Assembly: GCF_048544455.1 (NCBI RefSeq)
Contig: NC_133536.1
Span: 169,218,325-169,282,324 of the forward strand
DNA: 64,000 bases
Direction of reading: 5' to 3'
Origin: Silene latifolia
Taxonomy: Eukaryota; Streptophyta; Magnoliopsida; Caryophyllales; Caryophyllaceae
In this document: positions 1 to 12,600 of the stretch, piece by piece
How positions within the stretch are numbered: the first letter of the stretch is position 1
Layout of the letters: each line of letters starts with the position of its first letter
Notes under the pieces: generated by a model
What the model was told of the DNA's origin: nothing
Databases searched by the model: none
The model's input: only the letters and a program-made list of their open reading frames with translations
Made by a program: the position numbers and the translations under genes

Positions 1-114
1 TAGTCGATTATTTGTATAATTCTATTTTTTTTATTATTTTTAATCGTTTTTTTGTTTTTAATTTCTTTAGTCGATGGCGTGTTTTTTTTATTATTTTTTA
101 TTTGTCTAATGTAG

Positions 115-1600
115 ATGGCTAGTCAAGAAGATAAAGATCGAGAAGGTAGACCAACTGAGATTATGCAATCCCCCGACCGTACCTTCGGCCGGAACGTCAC
201 GTCTTCTAAGCGTCGTATGTGCCATTTGGCGTTGAGGCCACCTCCACCGCCCCTTAGAGGGTCACCTGCCATGGTTATGATGCCTACTCCTGGTCACGTC
301 GCTAGTGGTGATTCGGGGAGGGAAATGTCACGGGAAATAGCTGATAGTTTCCGACATGTAGAAGAGGAAGAGGGGTCGGAGGAAGGATCAGAGGACGAGG
401 AGGAGGCCGACTTTCGGTTCTTAGCGAAACTGGCATCACAGTTACCATTGACTCAGACGGTGGCCCGGGATACTTTAGGCCGCTATGTGAGTACTAGGGA
501 GACTTCATCGAGCACAGAGAAGTTGAGGCTGCCGAAGAAGGACACTTCTTGAATCCTTTGAGGTCCTGTTCTTAGTAGGCCTACTAATTGGTCCGTCTTA
601 TGGAGTTTCGGTGGACATGTAGCATGCACTAGTTGGTGTGAGCCTGAGCCAGCACAGTTGAGATCATGGATTAAGTGGTACGAGAGGCCGACTGTTATGA
701 AGGAGATTTTACATATTCGGCTCTCTGAAGATGTTGCCACTAGGGTTAATGAGAGCGGTCTTGGTGTTTTGAGGGGATGTTTTACCACCGGTCTTGACGA
801 TAACCTCCTGAGTGCTTTTATAGAGAGGTGGCATCCGGACACTAACACTTTCCATATGCCTTTTGGAGAAATTAGTATCATGCTCCACGACGTGGAGTGG
901 ATTCTTGGGATACCGGTTAGTGGTGACCGGGTGTTTGTGGACGGTATGGTTGAGGTCGAGAAGGGTTCTACTAGGGAGGATCTGTCTTTGAAGGTTAAAG
1001 TAGCTAGCTTATTTGGAGTTCCTGAAGTGGCACCACAGATCTATAAGGGCGGTCATTTGTTAACGTCTGCGTTGAGGAAAGTTGCTGACCAAGGGAACGA
1101 TCATGATTCGTTCCGGGTGTACCTCTTAATTTTGTTGGGTCATACCCTTTTCATGGACAAGTCTGGTGATAGGGTGAGTGGTCAGTTGTTGCCCTTGCTT
1201 GATGATCTTGATCGGGTTGGTTGGTAGGCTTGGGTTGCCGGTTGTTTAGCTTACTTGTACCAGCAGCTTGGGATAGCATCGCAACGAGAGACTACTGGTA
1301 TTAGCGGGTGTCTACCGTTGTTACAGGCTTGGATTTACGAGTACTTTCCCCAGTTCCGACCCGATGGTGGACACTATTTTGAGGACAGACCATCAGTAGA
1401 GGCTTGGGCCCGTGTGCCTCGTTTTAAGGGTGATCGAAAGATGCTTAAGATGCATCGACAGAGTTTAGACGAGCTTACGGCGGAGCATGTCCGATGGTAG
1501 CCTTACGAGAACCGTCCTCATGGGTCTTGTAGAGTGTCGCTTTACTCAGGTTTTACCAGATTTCTTCACATAGTAGAGCCGTACCAGCCCGATCGAGTGA
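115..1600 (+). pseudogene. Plant mobile domain (PMD/MAIN-like) gene, broken by stops
   Basis: The translation in frame 1 carries the typical aminotransferase-like plant mobile domain: GLGVLRGCFTTGLDDNLLSA, ERWHPDTNTFHMPFGE and DVEWILGIPVSG at about 745-925, then LAYLYQQLGIASQRETTG at 1250-1300 and QAWIYEYFPQFRPDGG near 1325-1375. PMD proteins are mostly transposon-associated (Mutator- and gypsy-borne) and a few host genes (MAIN, MAIL) act in genome maintenance. An acidic N-terminal part (115-552) lies in the same frame but is cut off by TGA codons at 550 and 559; further in-frame TAG codons at 1225 and 1498 interrupt conserved segments, and the frame is lost after about 1600. I therefore read it as a pseudogene of a mobile-element PMD gene. 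It converges on the OTU-like remnant on the opposite strand. The 5' end may lie upstream of the window. Confidence 0.75.
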
Positions 1601-1678
1601 CATGACCGCCTTAGCTTCAACATTAGTGATATTTGGCCTTCTACGACGTCCCCCCGACGTCGATCCCATGGAAGTATG

Positions 1679-2900
1679 TCAGTGGTCAATGTTCCTTTCG
1701 TATAAAGTATCCAAGTGTTCGACACTACGATCTCTGTACGTCAACCAAGTCAACCAAGCGGGGTGAAGTGGTGGCATAAGAACATCCTTGGGCGGCCCTC
1801 TCGAATGCAACCGCATCCAATGATTATGATATAACACAATCCATAATATACCAGACGGTTTTCGGTCCTTAATTGAGGTCATCAGTGGTAAGATAGTATT
1901 GCAACTTCCGACCCAAAATTTCTCTCCATTTTGGCCTCGTATATGACCGATAACACATATGGTCCAGTTGAAATCGTTGTAAACACAAGCAAATGGTCAC
2001 CACACATCCAATGGTGCTCAACAATTAATTGTACGAAAGAACGCCCGTATCAAACCGGTGGTAGTCGATGATGGATGAATTCCGAACAATTGTTTGTATA
2101 GATCATGGATTCATATCTCCCGGGCACACCATTCCCGCATAACAAGGTAGTCTCCCTCTTGCCCCCGTTGGGCATGAGATATAACCCGAAATCCACAATG
2201 CCCGTCATCTCCAACATCTACCCAACCATCAAAGTGGCCACAAAGCTGCTCAGGTACACCATACTGTTTAGTCCATGATAATATAAGGTCAATGGTGTAA
2301 TTCCTTTCCAATGGAGCACCGGGCGCTAACGGGCCGTTAAAATCACCAATTGTTTGTTATGCAGTTGTTGAACCATCAGTGCTTGGTGTCCCAAATTTCC
2401 TTTGGCTATGCTCGAAACCCGATTTGTTTCTCATTGTCGAACCTCTGGGTCGGCCTTTCGAATGCTCATTAATAGGGGGTGGCAAAACATCTTCGTCCTC
2501 CGGGTGTGGCGTCACGCATCTTCTCTATAATTAGCCTCCGATAGGCCAGGTCACTGTTTCTCGCTTCCACAACCAGTTCCTCAAACACATCATCATTAGT
2601 TTTCGGCATTTGTTCAAGACTATCATAGACCAATGTCTTCCAAAAGACATGAACATCCTCAACATGGATCCTGATGATTCATTATCTATCCATGGACGTT
2701 CGTTGAAGATCAACGTGACCTCCATGGTTGGATGATGAAACTCATCGTCAAGCCATGGATAGACGATGTAGATCATTTGCCCAGCCATGGAATTCGAGCT
2801 AAAAACGAAAGTAGATGGGGAAATTAACACAAAATCAACCCTAAAGCAATATAATACGACATAAACACAAAAACAACACAAAACTACAATTAAAATCAAG
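1679..2900 (-). pseudogene. OTU-type cysteine protease-like remnant
   Basis: Minus-strand ORFs at 2111-2311 and 1679-1882 together resemble the OTU-protease-like proteins found next to PMD genes in plant Mutator-type elements. The clearest part is VGDDGHCGFRVISHAQRG (about 2160-2215), which matches the OTU catalytic loop with Asp and Cys. A C-terminal segment with MPPLHPAWLTW and a final LYERNIDH follows near 1690-1780. The segments sit in different frames with stops between them, so the gene is broken. The 122-aa ORF at 2531-2899 may hold a degenerate N-terminus but has no family signal I recognise. Function in the cell, if any, is unknown; assignment rests on motif recognition only. Confidence 0.5.
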
Positions 2901-2949
2901 CCAATTAAATGTAACTAAATAAACTCAACACGAAAATGTAAAAATCCTA

Positions 2950-3274
2950 ACTATTTGGTTAATTAACGAAGCGATTAATTAGTTAACTTCCGAAGAATCG
3001 GGTTCCGCCATGTAAAATCGCAAGTAATTGTTTTTTTTTTTTAAATTTTTATCTATTTTTATTTTAGTTCGTTTGAGAGGGTTTGAGAGGAAAAGGGTAG
3101 AGAGGATGAGTGAGTTAATTGTGCAAGGGCAATATCGTCTTTCGTAATGAAAACGCCGTCTACAAAAATCGACCCCCTAAAATAATAGACAACTTGTACA
3201 AAAATTGCATAAAAAATAGGAAAACGGGTGGGTTAAATGTAGACAAATGGTAGAGTTTGACCCGTCTTACAATT
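2950..3274. other. AT-rich stretch between OTU remnant and omega-amidase 3' end
   Basis: No gene is visible. The segment contains T-rich runs near 3030 and a GTTTGACCCGTCTTAC stretch directly before the hairpin. It may include the end of the PMD/OTU-bearing mobile element, but no matching left terminal repeat is inside the window. Confidence 0.4.
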
Positions 3275-3296
3275 TCAGACGGTTATTGCCGTCTGA
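3275..3296. repeat. Perfect 8-bp inverted repeat (hairpin) downstream of omega-amidase
   Basis: TCAGACGG (3275-3282) and CCGTCTGA (3289-3296) form a perfect stem with a 6-nt loop. It lies about 240 bp past the stop codon of the minus-strand omega-amidase gene, so it may be in or near its 3' UTR, or mark the terminal repeat of a MITE. Confidence 0.6.
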
Positions 3297-3532
3297 AATA
3301 AGAATTGGTGAATAAACCAAAACATAGTATACATCTCATCAATAGGCTACTTGAAAGAAATCCATATGATCTAGTTATGCTAAATATGCTGAGAAGGCAA
3401 CAGGGAACGGATAGAGAAGGCCGGAACCTGGATCCCCTTATTCATTCCTGCCTAATCGAGAAATACAATAGGACTTCCTCAATGTCGTCTATCTTTTTCA
3501 TAAAAGTCTTCTGTTCCTCTTTGAAGTTATCC

Positions 3533-3608
3533 CTATGCCTTTAGTCTTTGAACATCGATCAACTGGTAAAGATCTCCCCGGCGTTGCTTCTCTAGTGGAA
3601 GATTAGTT
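3533..3608 (-). CDS. NLP3: Omega-amidase exon 10 and stop
   Basis: This exon encodes [20 protein letters not shown] then RLKA and a TAG stop at 3533-3535. RRGDLY is a family signature near the C-terminus. Confidence 0.94.
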
Positions 3609-6600
3609 CTGCATACAGGAAAAAGGGTATCAGAAACTACAGATACTGCTACCTAAATGTAGAATTTGAACAGATCGAATACATGGAGTAACAAAATATA
3701 ATCGAGGTTGGTGCCATTCACCTTCTAAGCTCGATAGATGAGTAATCAATCTCGGCTATAATCATCTCTTCCCCGTGTTCTGCTTTAGCCAGGATTTCTC
3801 CAAACTGCAGAATTAAAATAAGTCAGAGAGGACATTTGAAACTCAGCTTCTAATCACATTGGCACCTTGAACTGTGTTATTCACACTGGTTTAGGAGTAC
3901 ACAATACAGGTACATGTCCAATTGTCCAACTCTGCGATTTTCATGAAAAATATGCATACTTGGCTTAAAATTGAGCAACTCCGCGATTTTCATGAAAAAG
4001 GGTTATTTAATGGGAATACTCTGAAGTATGAGTGGGCTGCTCAAAATACTACAAACTCTTGTTTAACTACCGATAAAACAAACTAATGCCCCCATTCACT
4101 TTTTTCACACTAGAGCGACTGGTTACCTGCTAAGCAGGTAAATAGAATTTTAACACTCCTTTAACCCCTCTTTTCTTTTCATTTCTCTGTTAAACATTTC
4201 ACCCTATAATCCATTGTGTGATGCAAATACTCCATCATTAACAAACCAATAAATTCCCCCATGCTCATTGGTATTTCACCTTTAAACCACCACACTATAA
4301 CCAATCACCAATCCAATAAAATTAACCACTAATTTCGTCAAAATCGCGCCACGCGCCCATCTATCATCTCCACCTACACCGGATGCGCACCACCCCTACT
4401 CCTTTGCCCAACTTGTTCCGGTGGGTCAAGGCGAAGCTCAAAATCAACCACCAATCACCCCCCCCCCCCCCCAATGCTCCTGCAAAACTCACCAAATCAC
4501 CGTGCTCCTTTGTGGACATCACAGCTCATCACCAAATTCGATTTGTGCAACATTGTCCGAGATTTGATAAATGTGTAACACGCCTGTTACAAGGCTTTGC
4601 CTTTTCAATCAATAATCAATGAGGGTTTGCGTAAATAGAATTAGGGGGTTGAGAGATCTGGGATTTGATTTAAGATGGGGAAGGTTCTGGGTTAGGCTTT
4701 TCTCAACACCGACCACCACATTCGTCCAGAATCATATAGGTCGTCTACCACCTTCGCCAACCACTATCTCCCTCTGTGTCCCCTTATAAGAAGTTTGTCC
4801 GGACAAGAAGAAGAAATTAATTTGAAAGTTTATTGTTGTTGTAAATTGATGATCAAAAATTGAAAAAAAAAATGAAACAAAAATTAATCAAGGTGTGTGG
4901 AATGGAAAAGGAAGAAGATGGAAAAAAAACAGAAAAAAAAAATTGAAAAAAAGGGGTTTAAGAAGATGCATAATGGAAAACGAAGAAAGCAAGAAAGAAC
5001 AAAAGAGGATGAAGACTAATAAGGGAAATGAGTGGGTCATCGTCAATTACCTGCTACAACAAGTTAAAAGTACACTAATTCTATTCAAAGTAAAGGGGTG
5101 TGTGTGTTGGTTTTATTGGTAGTTAAATAAGAATTTAGAGTATTTTGAGCAGCACACCCATAGTTCAGAGTATTCGCATTAAATAACCCCATGAAAAATA
5201 TGCATACTTGGCTTAAAATTGAGGTGTCCAAATAGTCATACCCATGCCCGAGCGTCGAGTGTCGGAAACAGGTACGCAGGGAAATAAGAAGAATCGGAGT
5301 AAAATAGGCCTTGAACAATACTTTTCTTGCATTGTTTTTCACACTTATCCCATACAAGAAGAAAAAAAAAACAGAAATGTCACAAGAGACAAAAGAAGTG
5401 ACTCACTGGTCCAACAAGAGTGGAGTGACCCCAAGCCACATAACCAGCACCAGCGTCACGTGCAGGTGAGCAAGTAGCTACATATAACTGCCATTGAGAG
5501 TACAAATCATAAGCTTGCATAAATAGCTAAGTACATGCGTCGATATAATAGAATGTATTCAAATAGCGAGTAAACCTTGGCTACTTTTTAAAATGATGCA
5601 GTCTCTTGTCAATGGTGTAGCTGATGAAGCCATTACGTTATCATAATACAGGCAAGCATGTGAAGAGTGGACTCCTTTAGCCTGCTTAGGTAAGAGCAAG
5701 GTTGCCTTATTCGATATGAATACATATCCCAGGGTAAGCGTAGATCTAATAAACGGGTCATTCAGGACGGACACATATTGGGTCACTTTAGGTGTACTGG
5801 CATTAAACTTTGAGTTGGGTCATATCATTTCAGGTTCGGGAACGGTATATTATTATATCATTTCAGGATGTGGATCAAATTAAGGCAAGGCAAGTCAAGG
5901 GCAGGTCGGGTCTGGTTCATTCAAGTGAGATCAGTTTTGCCTTTGTAGAGGCAGAGATGTAATGTTCAACAGAAAGTAATATTCACCTTTGTTACTTCGA
6001 CTTTTCATCTTAACCCGTGCCTGACACTCAAATATGGATATGACTATGGGTCGTTAAGTAAAATAAGCCAACCCAATTCATCCCTCATCATTTCAGTCAA
6101 AGCTCTACAACTGCTACCTCCACGTTCACCACAACCTCACGAAACCCATCCCCCAACCACGAATCCCCAACTTCCACGTTTTCGAGGTACAGGAGGTGTT
6201 TTGTGGGGTTGGAGTGGTCGGCTGTGAACGTGGAGGAAGAGGAGGGCAGTGAAGGTGGTGGAGGATCGGTGGTCATTAGTGAATACTCAAGGACATGAAG
6301 GTCATTAAGGGCGGTGATGTTGATTGAGGAGATCAGTGGAGTAGGAGAATCGGAGGTCAAGAGGAAAAAGTGTGATGATGGTCACAAAAGGTGGGAGGTG
6401 ATCATATGTGATAAGGGACTCAAAGGGAGGGAGGAGGTGCGACAGAGACGATGTCTATTATGTTACGGGAGGTGATAATTGAGGGTAATTTGGTAAAAGT
6501 AATAAAAAAATTACCAATAAAGGAAATAAAGAGAAGTGGGAAAAAAAAGACAATTTGCCAAAAAGGGAGAGTGGGAAAAAAAATAGGGAATGGGAGGCAG

Positions 6601-9600
6601 TATTATATTTACTTCCTATATGTTATTTTTATGAATTAAAGAAATTTTTTAAATATATGAGAAAATTTGAATAAAGTCGATCTCCATCTGAGCTTCCAAA
6701 ATGTAGATCACATGCTTTAACTTTTTGGGATTGATGAATTTCAATCGAGACGATCTTAAGCACGGATAAGCTCATATACACCTCTAGCCCTCTGGGTATG
6801 ATGTACAACCATCTTGAGCCAACACAATCAGGGGGTGTTTGGTTGGGGGAGTTGGAATGGAATGGAATGGATTTGATCCATTCCAGTGTTTGGTTGGGGC
6901 ATTTTGGAATGGAGTAAGAATCCTAATAGATTCTGGATTCTAAATCCATTCCAACCCCCTCTAATCTCATACCCAACCTTTACCCCAAGATTCAAACTCC
7001 ATTCCATAATATTGGACATTCCATTCTATTCCAAGGTCCAACCAAACAATTTAAAACAAGTATGGGATTTAGAATCCATTCCTTAGTGGTATAACATTCC
7101 ATTCTATTTGAACCAAACACCCCCTCAATAATTTTCACAAAAAGGGTCAGATAGTGTTGGACACTTTCACAAAGTCCGAGTAAGATGGCTCTCTACTAGT
7201 GTCAATTCATGCTGGATATGACAGCATGGCAGGTATTAAGCCCTTAAAGGCTTAAGGGTGATATTCCACTTAATCCAACACCCACTCCAATGGAACTATA
7301 CAGAAAAGGATGAAAATATGTAACCCATCACATGGTCATATCGTCCACATGAAAATTTATGCCAAGACTCCCACAAGCAAGTATCAGCTTTATACATTTA
7401 AAATCCAGGCCTCTTACCTGATTATCTACAGCCCTGCAAAAAGAAAAGGCTAACATTCTATTCCATTTGAACCAAACACCCCCTCAATAATTTTCACAAA
7501 AAGGGTCAGATAGTGTTGGACACTTTCACAAAGTCCGAGTAAGATAGCTCTCTACTAGTGTCAATTCATGCTGGATATGACAGCATGGCAGGTATTAAGC
7601 CCTTAAAGGCATAAGGGTGATATTCCACTTAATCCAACACCCACTCCAATGGAACTATACAGAAAAGGATGAAAATATGTAACCCATCACATGGTCATAT
7701 CGTCCACATGAAAATTTATGCCAAGACTCCCACGAGTAAGTATCACCTTTATACATTTAAAATCCAGGCCTCTTACCTGATTATCTACAGCCCTGCAAAA
7801 AGAAAAGGCAGAAAATAATTTCTCAATTAGAAAACCACTGAAGAAACACGAGGAAGAGTTAAATCAACGAGACACTGAAGTACTGAACCAATAAGCATGC
7901 AACGTTGATAAAGCACAAATGGTAAGGAGCGAACAGATGTAACTAACTCAATGCCGTTCATAATGTCCTCATTTGAATTTGATGGTCAAACGACATTGAC
8001 TTTGAACAACATTTTCTTGCAACATCAATAGTTACCACCTTTTGAAATGATACTCTGAAGGTAGTTGTTTTGATATAAACGTGACAAATTTTTGATGTAT
8101 GCACATTTTTTTTTAAAAATGGTCAAAGTTGGCATCAGTACACCAACACTAAATTTGGATAAAGGTAGTAGTAATCTACAAGAATGAACATTACTTATAA
8201 CGTAACATTAATGGAAGACTTGAACAAACCAAAAGTCTGTCATGTAAGTCTTACAGAACATCAAAATTTCTCATCCATCCAACCCAATTACAAACACAGA
8301 ATACAGTACCTAATCTAGTTTTCTACTCCCTCTAAGTCTGAGTTCAGTTCCCTTTTCTTATGTGCATAAACAATATGATAGAGGTAAACATACAACAAAT
8401 TTACTCTTTTCTTCCTTCCTTTTAACTCATCAAAAAAAAGAAAAAAAAAAGGCAAACAATCATCATGCCAATTCACCATCTCTGTTCATTATCTCCTCCC
8501 CCATTGCCACTAACTAGAAAGAGCACTGCGCCACCAATACCCATTTAACCACCACACCATCATATCTAAGACTCAAAACACTTTACACCAATCATCTTTT
8601 TATGCTACCATTTTATATCTTTGTTTCGATACCGGCTGTCATGGACTAATCTTGCTAAATGCGGCTGTGGCCATTCCAGCCCATATGGCCTCAAATGTGG
8701 TGTCTTTTAAACAGTCGTGTTTTTGGTTTCGGGTTTTTGGTGTCGTGCCCTTGCCTTATACCATGGCACAGTAACCAAATATCATTCAGAAATAAGCCGT
8801 ATGGAAAGAATGACATGCACAAGGAATAACATATATAATTCACAAACCTTGCCCTTTGAAGCAGTTCCCAGTGCAGTGGCCCGGTAGTCATGTTAAATGC
8901 CCCAGGATAACACAATAGGTGAGCACCTGATGCAGAATAACCAGCATATGAATATGTCGCCTTAAAATTTTCACAAATGAAACAACGATCTTAACCATAA
9001 AAATACCATACGATACCAGTTAAAATTTAAACATCATCTCTTAGTAATACAACAGGAAAGCTAGAATTAAAAAAAAAAATCAAAGGAGAACTGAGTATGT
9101 AGATACCTCTTGCAGAGTATAACATGGCCAATTCCTGAAAGCGAATGTCATAACAGATGCCAATACCAATACGCCCCACTTCTGCAAAAGCATATTAAAC
9201 ATTATCAATATATCAATCAACGCAAATCAACAAGTTACAAATTCTACAGACAAGGTTGCTTGCACCATAGAAGTCACCCAAGAATCAAGATACAACAGTT
9301 TCAACAATCTAGATATTCGGCTGAGTGTTCGGATTTACCAAGAATCCAGAAAATTGTACGCAAGTACATTTCAGATAAGCTGAAGACATTAGACGTATAT
9401 CATCAAGAAAAAAAAAAAAAAAAAAAGTGATTTCATGCTGATGTTTTACCAACAGTCCAACACCCCTCAGTGGCGGACTGTAAACCAAGTGGACCGGGGC
9501 CAGGCCCCCTGGGTATTGGCCAATAATTTACAGTGGTGCTGTAATATAGGAGATGACCGATTGGCCCCCAGACACAACAAAATACATAACAATGGTAGTA

Positions 9601-12600
9601 AGAGACGGACAAATAAAGCCCCTAAATTTAGGAACACTCTCCATGTTAAATATCCGAAGTGATTTTGTGCGCACTTTGTCTATTGGTCATTTAGCCTAAT
9701 CAAGGAGAGTAGGAGTGTTGAAACTTGAAACGTAGGATTTTTCCTACTTCTTAGGCAATTATATATAATATAAATATATAAATAATAGGATAATAGCTGC
9801 CAAATGCCAGTACCTTGATCTCCTCTCATCCTCCACACACATTTTTTTGGAACAAAAATATACTCCTACCCTTCCACATAATTCATAACATTCAGAAGTG
9901 GCACAACTCTTAAGGAATACTAATATAATAATCACTACACTCTTAGGTGGGGTAACAACTAAAGAAGATTTTTTTATTACATTAAAGCCGAACCACACAA
10001 CATATTACAAAAGAAAATAAGTGAAATGGGGAGAACATAGAGGAATTTCCCTAAATGGAACGTGAGAAAACAATGTGGAATGGAGGGAGTATCAGTTAAT
10101 TATTTACCATCCCCACTAACAAAAGGAGTTTTTCAGGGAGCATCGCAAGAGCACTCCAAGTTTTAAATCGCGGTATCGGCCGCGGTCGCGGTCGCGGTAA
10201 CGGAGTCCCGAAATCGTCTGCGACTCCGCCGTCGCGCTCCAAATCGCGGTTATTACGATGATATTTATTGTACAAGCTTTTGTAGATATTTCATCATCTA
10301 TTGACTATTTCATATAAAGTTAAGATTAATTCTATTTAGGATAATTAATTTCACCAATGCTATACAATTTCAAAGAGCTTTTCATTAAAAAACTTGGCCG
10401 GTACAAGTTATAACTTGTTCATATCGGGTTCATCACGGGAAGTATCGGGCTAAGTCGGCCGATACACGCTATAAATCGGTCGTCTCGGCCTTAATTTTTA
10501 ATTTGCCTGATACATCTCGGGGTATCTCGTATCGGCCGCCTCCGATACCGATACGTCTCGGACTCTCGGCCGAGATTTTAAACTATGACTCCAATAGCTA
10601 ATCAACAATAAATTTTGCTCATAGGTTACTTAACAAGTGAGTTGTTTCATTTCTGAAGCTACATTACAGATTTGTGGACAACAGTTTCATTATAATAATA
10701 AAATTACTCTTTTTCATAATAATATTCTTATTTTAGAAATTTAACTTGGCTTGAAAAAATGAATCTTCAAAATTAGAATCTTATTGTGAGAGATGAAGGA
10801 AGTATAGTTCATGGCAATGTCTTCTTTTATTAGAATCTTATTTCTTATTAAGGATAAATTCCCATAATAATCCCAGGTTTCATATGCCTTCTTTTATTAA
10901 TCCCAAGATCAAGCTTTCCCATTTTAATCACTTGTTCCGTTTTCGCACCTACCTCCTTTAAAGGGTGTGGAAACCAAATAAGTGAGGTAGGTGTGAAAAC
11001 CAAATAACTGATGTCATCTTGGGATTAAAATGGGAAGATTGAATTTGGGATTAATAAACGAAGAAACATGAAATTTAGGATTATTATGGGCGATGTTTCC
11101 TAAATTTAATTGAGTTTTTAAGTAAAAGTTTGTATCGAGGTTTATATTTTGTGGCATATACGGAGTAGAATAATAATTACTATTATATTGAAAAACTCAA
11201 TGCAATTAGACATGTATTACATTAAATTTTAGCCTTAAGTAAGCAAATAATTTTTCAAGTTTTTTTGTCTTTTGAGAAAAATAAAAAAAGAACCAAGAGT
11301 CCAAGACACTTTGCCACAATACTATTGTACTGGCCTAGTGGGTGAAGATAGCATGTACTAATAAAAAAACGAAACTAAAAAAGGACAATGGTATCTAAGA
11401 AAAATAAAATGAGTATTTCTCACAGGTGTTTTAGTTATTTATTTTTAAGTAGGAAATTTAAATATCGAGAAGCTAAGAGTCAATTCTCGTCATCTCAAGA
11501 ATAGCCGAGTGTTAATTGAAGTTTAAAATCATAGATTTATAACTTTAGTGAGAATGATTTAATTGTTTTTTTTTTTTTTTCTGAGAGAGAAATTGAGAAG
11601 TACTTTGTTATACATACTCCGCGTCTCTTTAGAAATCTTTCAAGATCCATCCCTCACCGTGAAGTCTCCCCATTATAATTATGCTAGTGCCTTCATATAT
11701 GACCCCACAATAAGGGAAGGGAGAGTTACACAAAGTCGGAAAGTGAGTGTGAGACGACCGACCACTAAACACTACCACAACAAAACTGACCTCAGTATAA
11801 GGTAAGGGGGTCAAATGCACACAACTTTTTCTGGTGTTGAAAAAGATGGATTTTGGGAAGCAAAATATACATTGAGAATTGGGTGAACGGACTGTTGCTT
11901 CACAATAAGATAAGTACACACATTTAAGTGAGTCATTTGGCAAAATTCAAGGCAAAGAATACTACCAATGAGTACTATAAACCAAAAATTTATTTTGTCC
12001 TCCTTCATGCAAAAAGAAAATCTCACAGCAAGGATTTGTTCGACAACAAACCTGTGTCAACAACTGTAGGAGTCTCCCCAGCTGTAAGGGTTTGCGATTC
12101 CTTAAAAGTTATCTTTCCTGGAATATCAATATCAAATAGGTGTATCTGCAGCCAGGAAAGTAACAGGTTCAAGCTCCAGCACTAAAAAATAAAACCGCTT
12201 TTAACAAATTAACAGAACTAAAACCAGGGCAAGCATCCAATTTTACCTTCCTGTGTTTAGCAAGTAACCTTCCTTCAGAGTCAAAGACACAACATGTATT
12301 ATACAAGCGGTCCCCAGAGCGTTCAGGGATGGAGCCCCCAACTATTGTTATCTTCAAGGCACCAGCGACTTCAGAGAGCATAGCTGTTGAAGGAGACGCG
12401 TCCCCACCAGCATCAATATCTTCAGCATAAACTGGGAAACTATCATTTGAATATGGACTGTTCCATATTTCCTGAAACGACAAAAAAATGCGTCAAACAC
12501 AACGCTGGATCTTTCTTGATTAATAACTTATGATATGATTACTGCCCCAGTCCATTAACCATTAAAACCTTTGATGGAATCTTCATGTATTAAAGTATCT

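Larger units (their letters stand above)
7092..7809. repeat. 359-bp tandem duplication containing micro-exon 7
   Basis: Units 7092-7450 and 7451-7809 are nearly identical (a handful of substitutions). Each unit begins with the last 33 bp of the MITE and ends just after the polypyrimidine tract of exon 7, so the duplication copied exon 7 with its splice sites and happened after the MITE inserted. Confidence 0.92.

Noticed and set aside
9469..9662. CAGTGGCGGA resembling a hAT terminal repeat
   Set aside because: No matching inverted end or 8-bp duplication within reach, so it is not called as an element.
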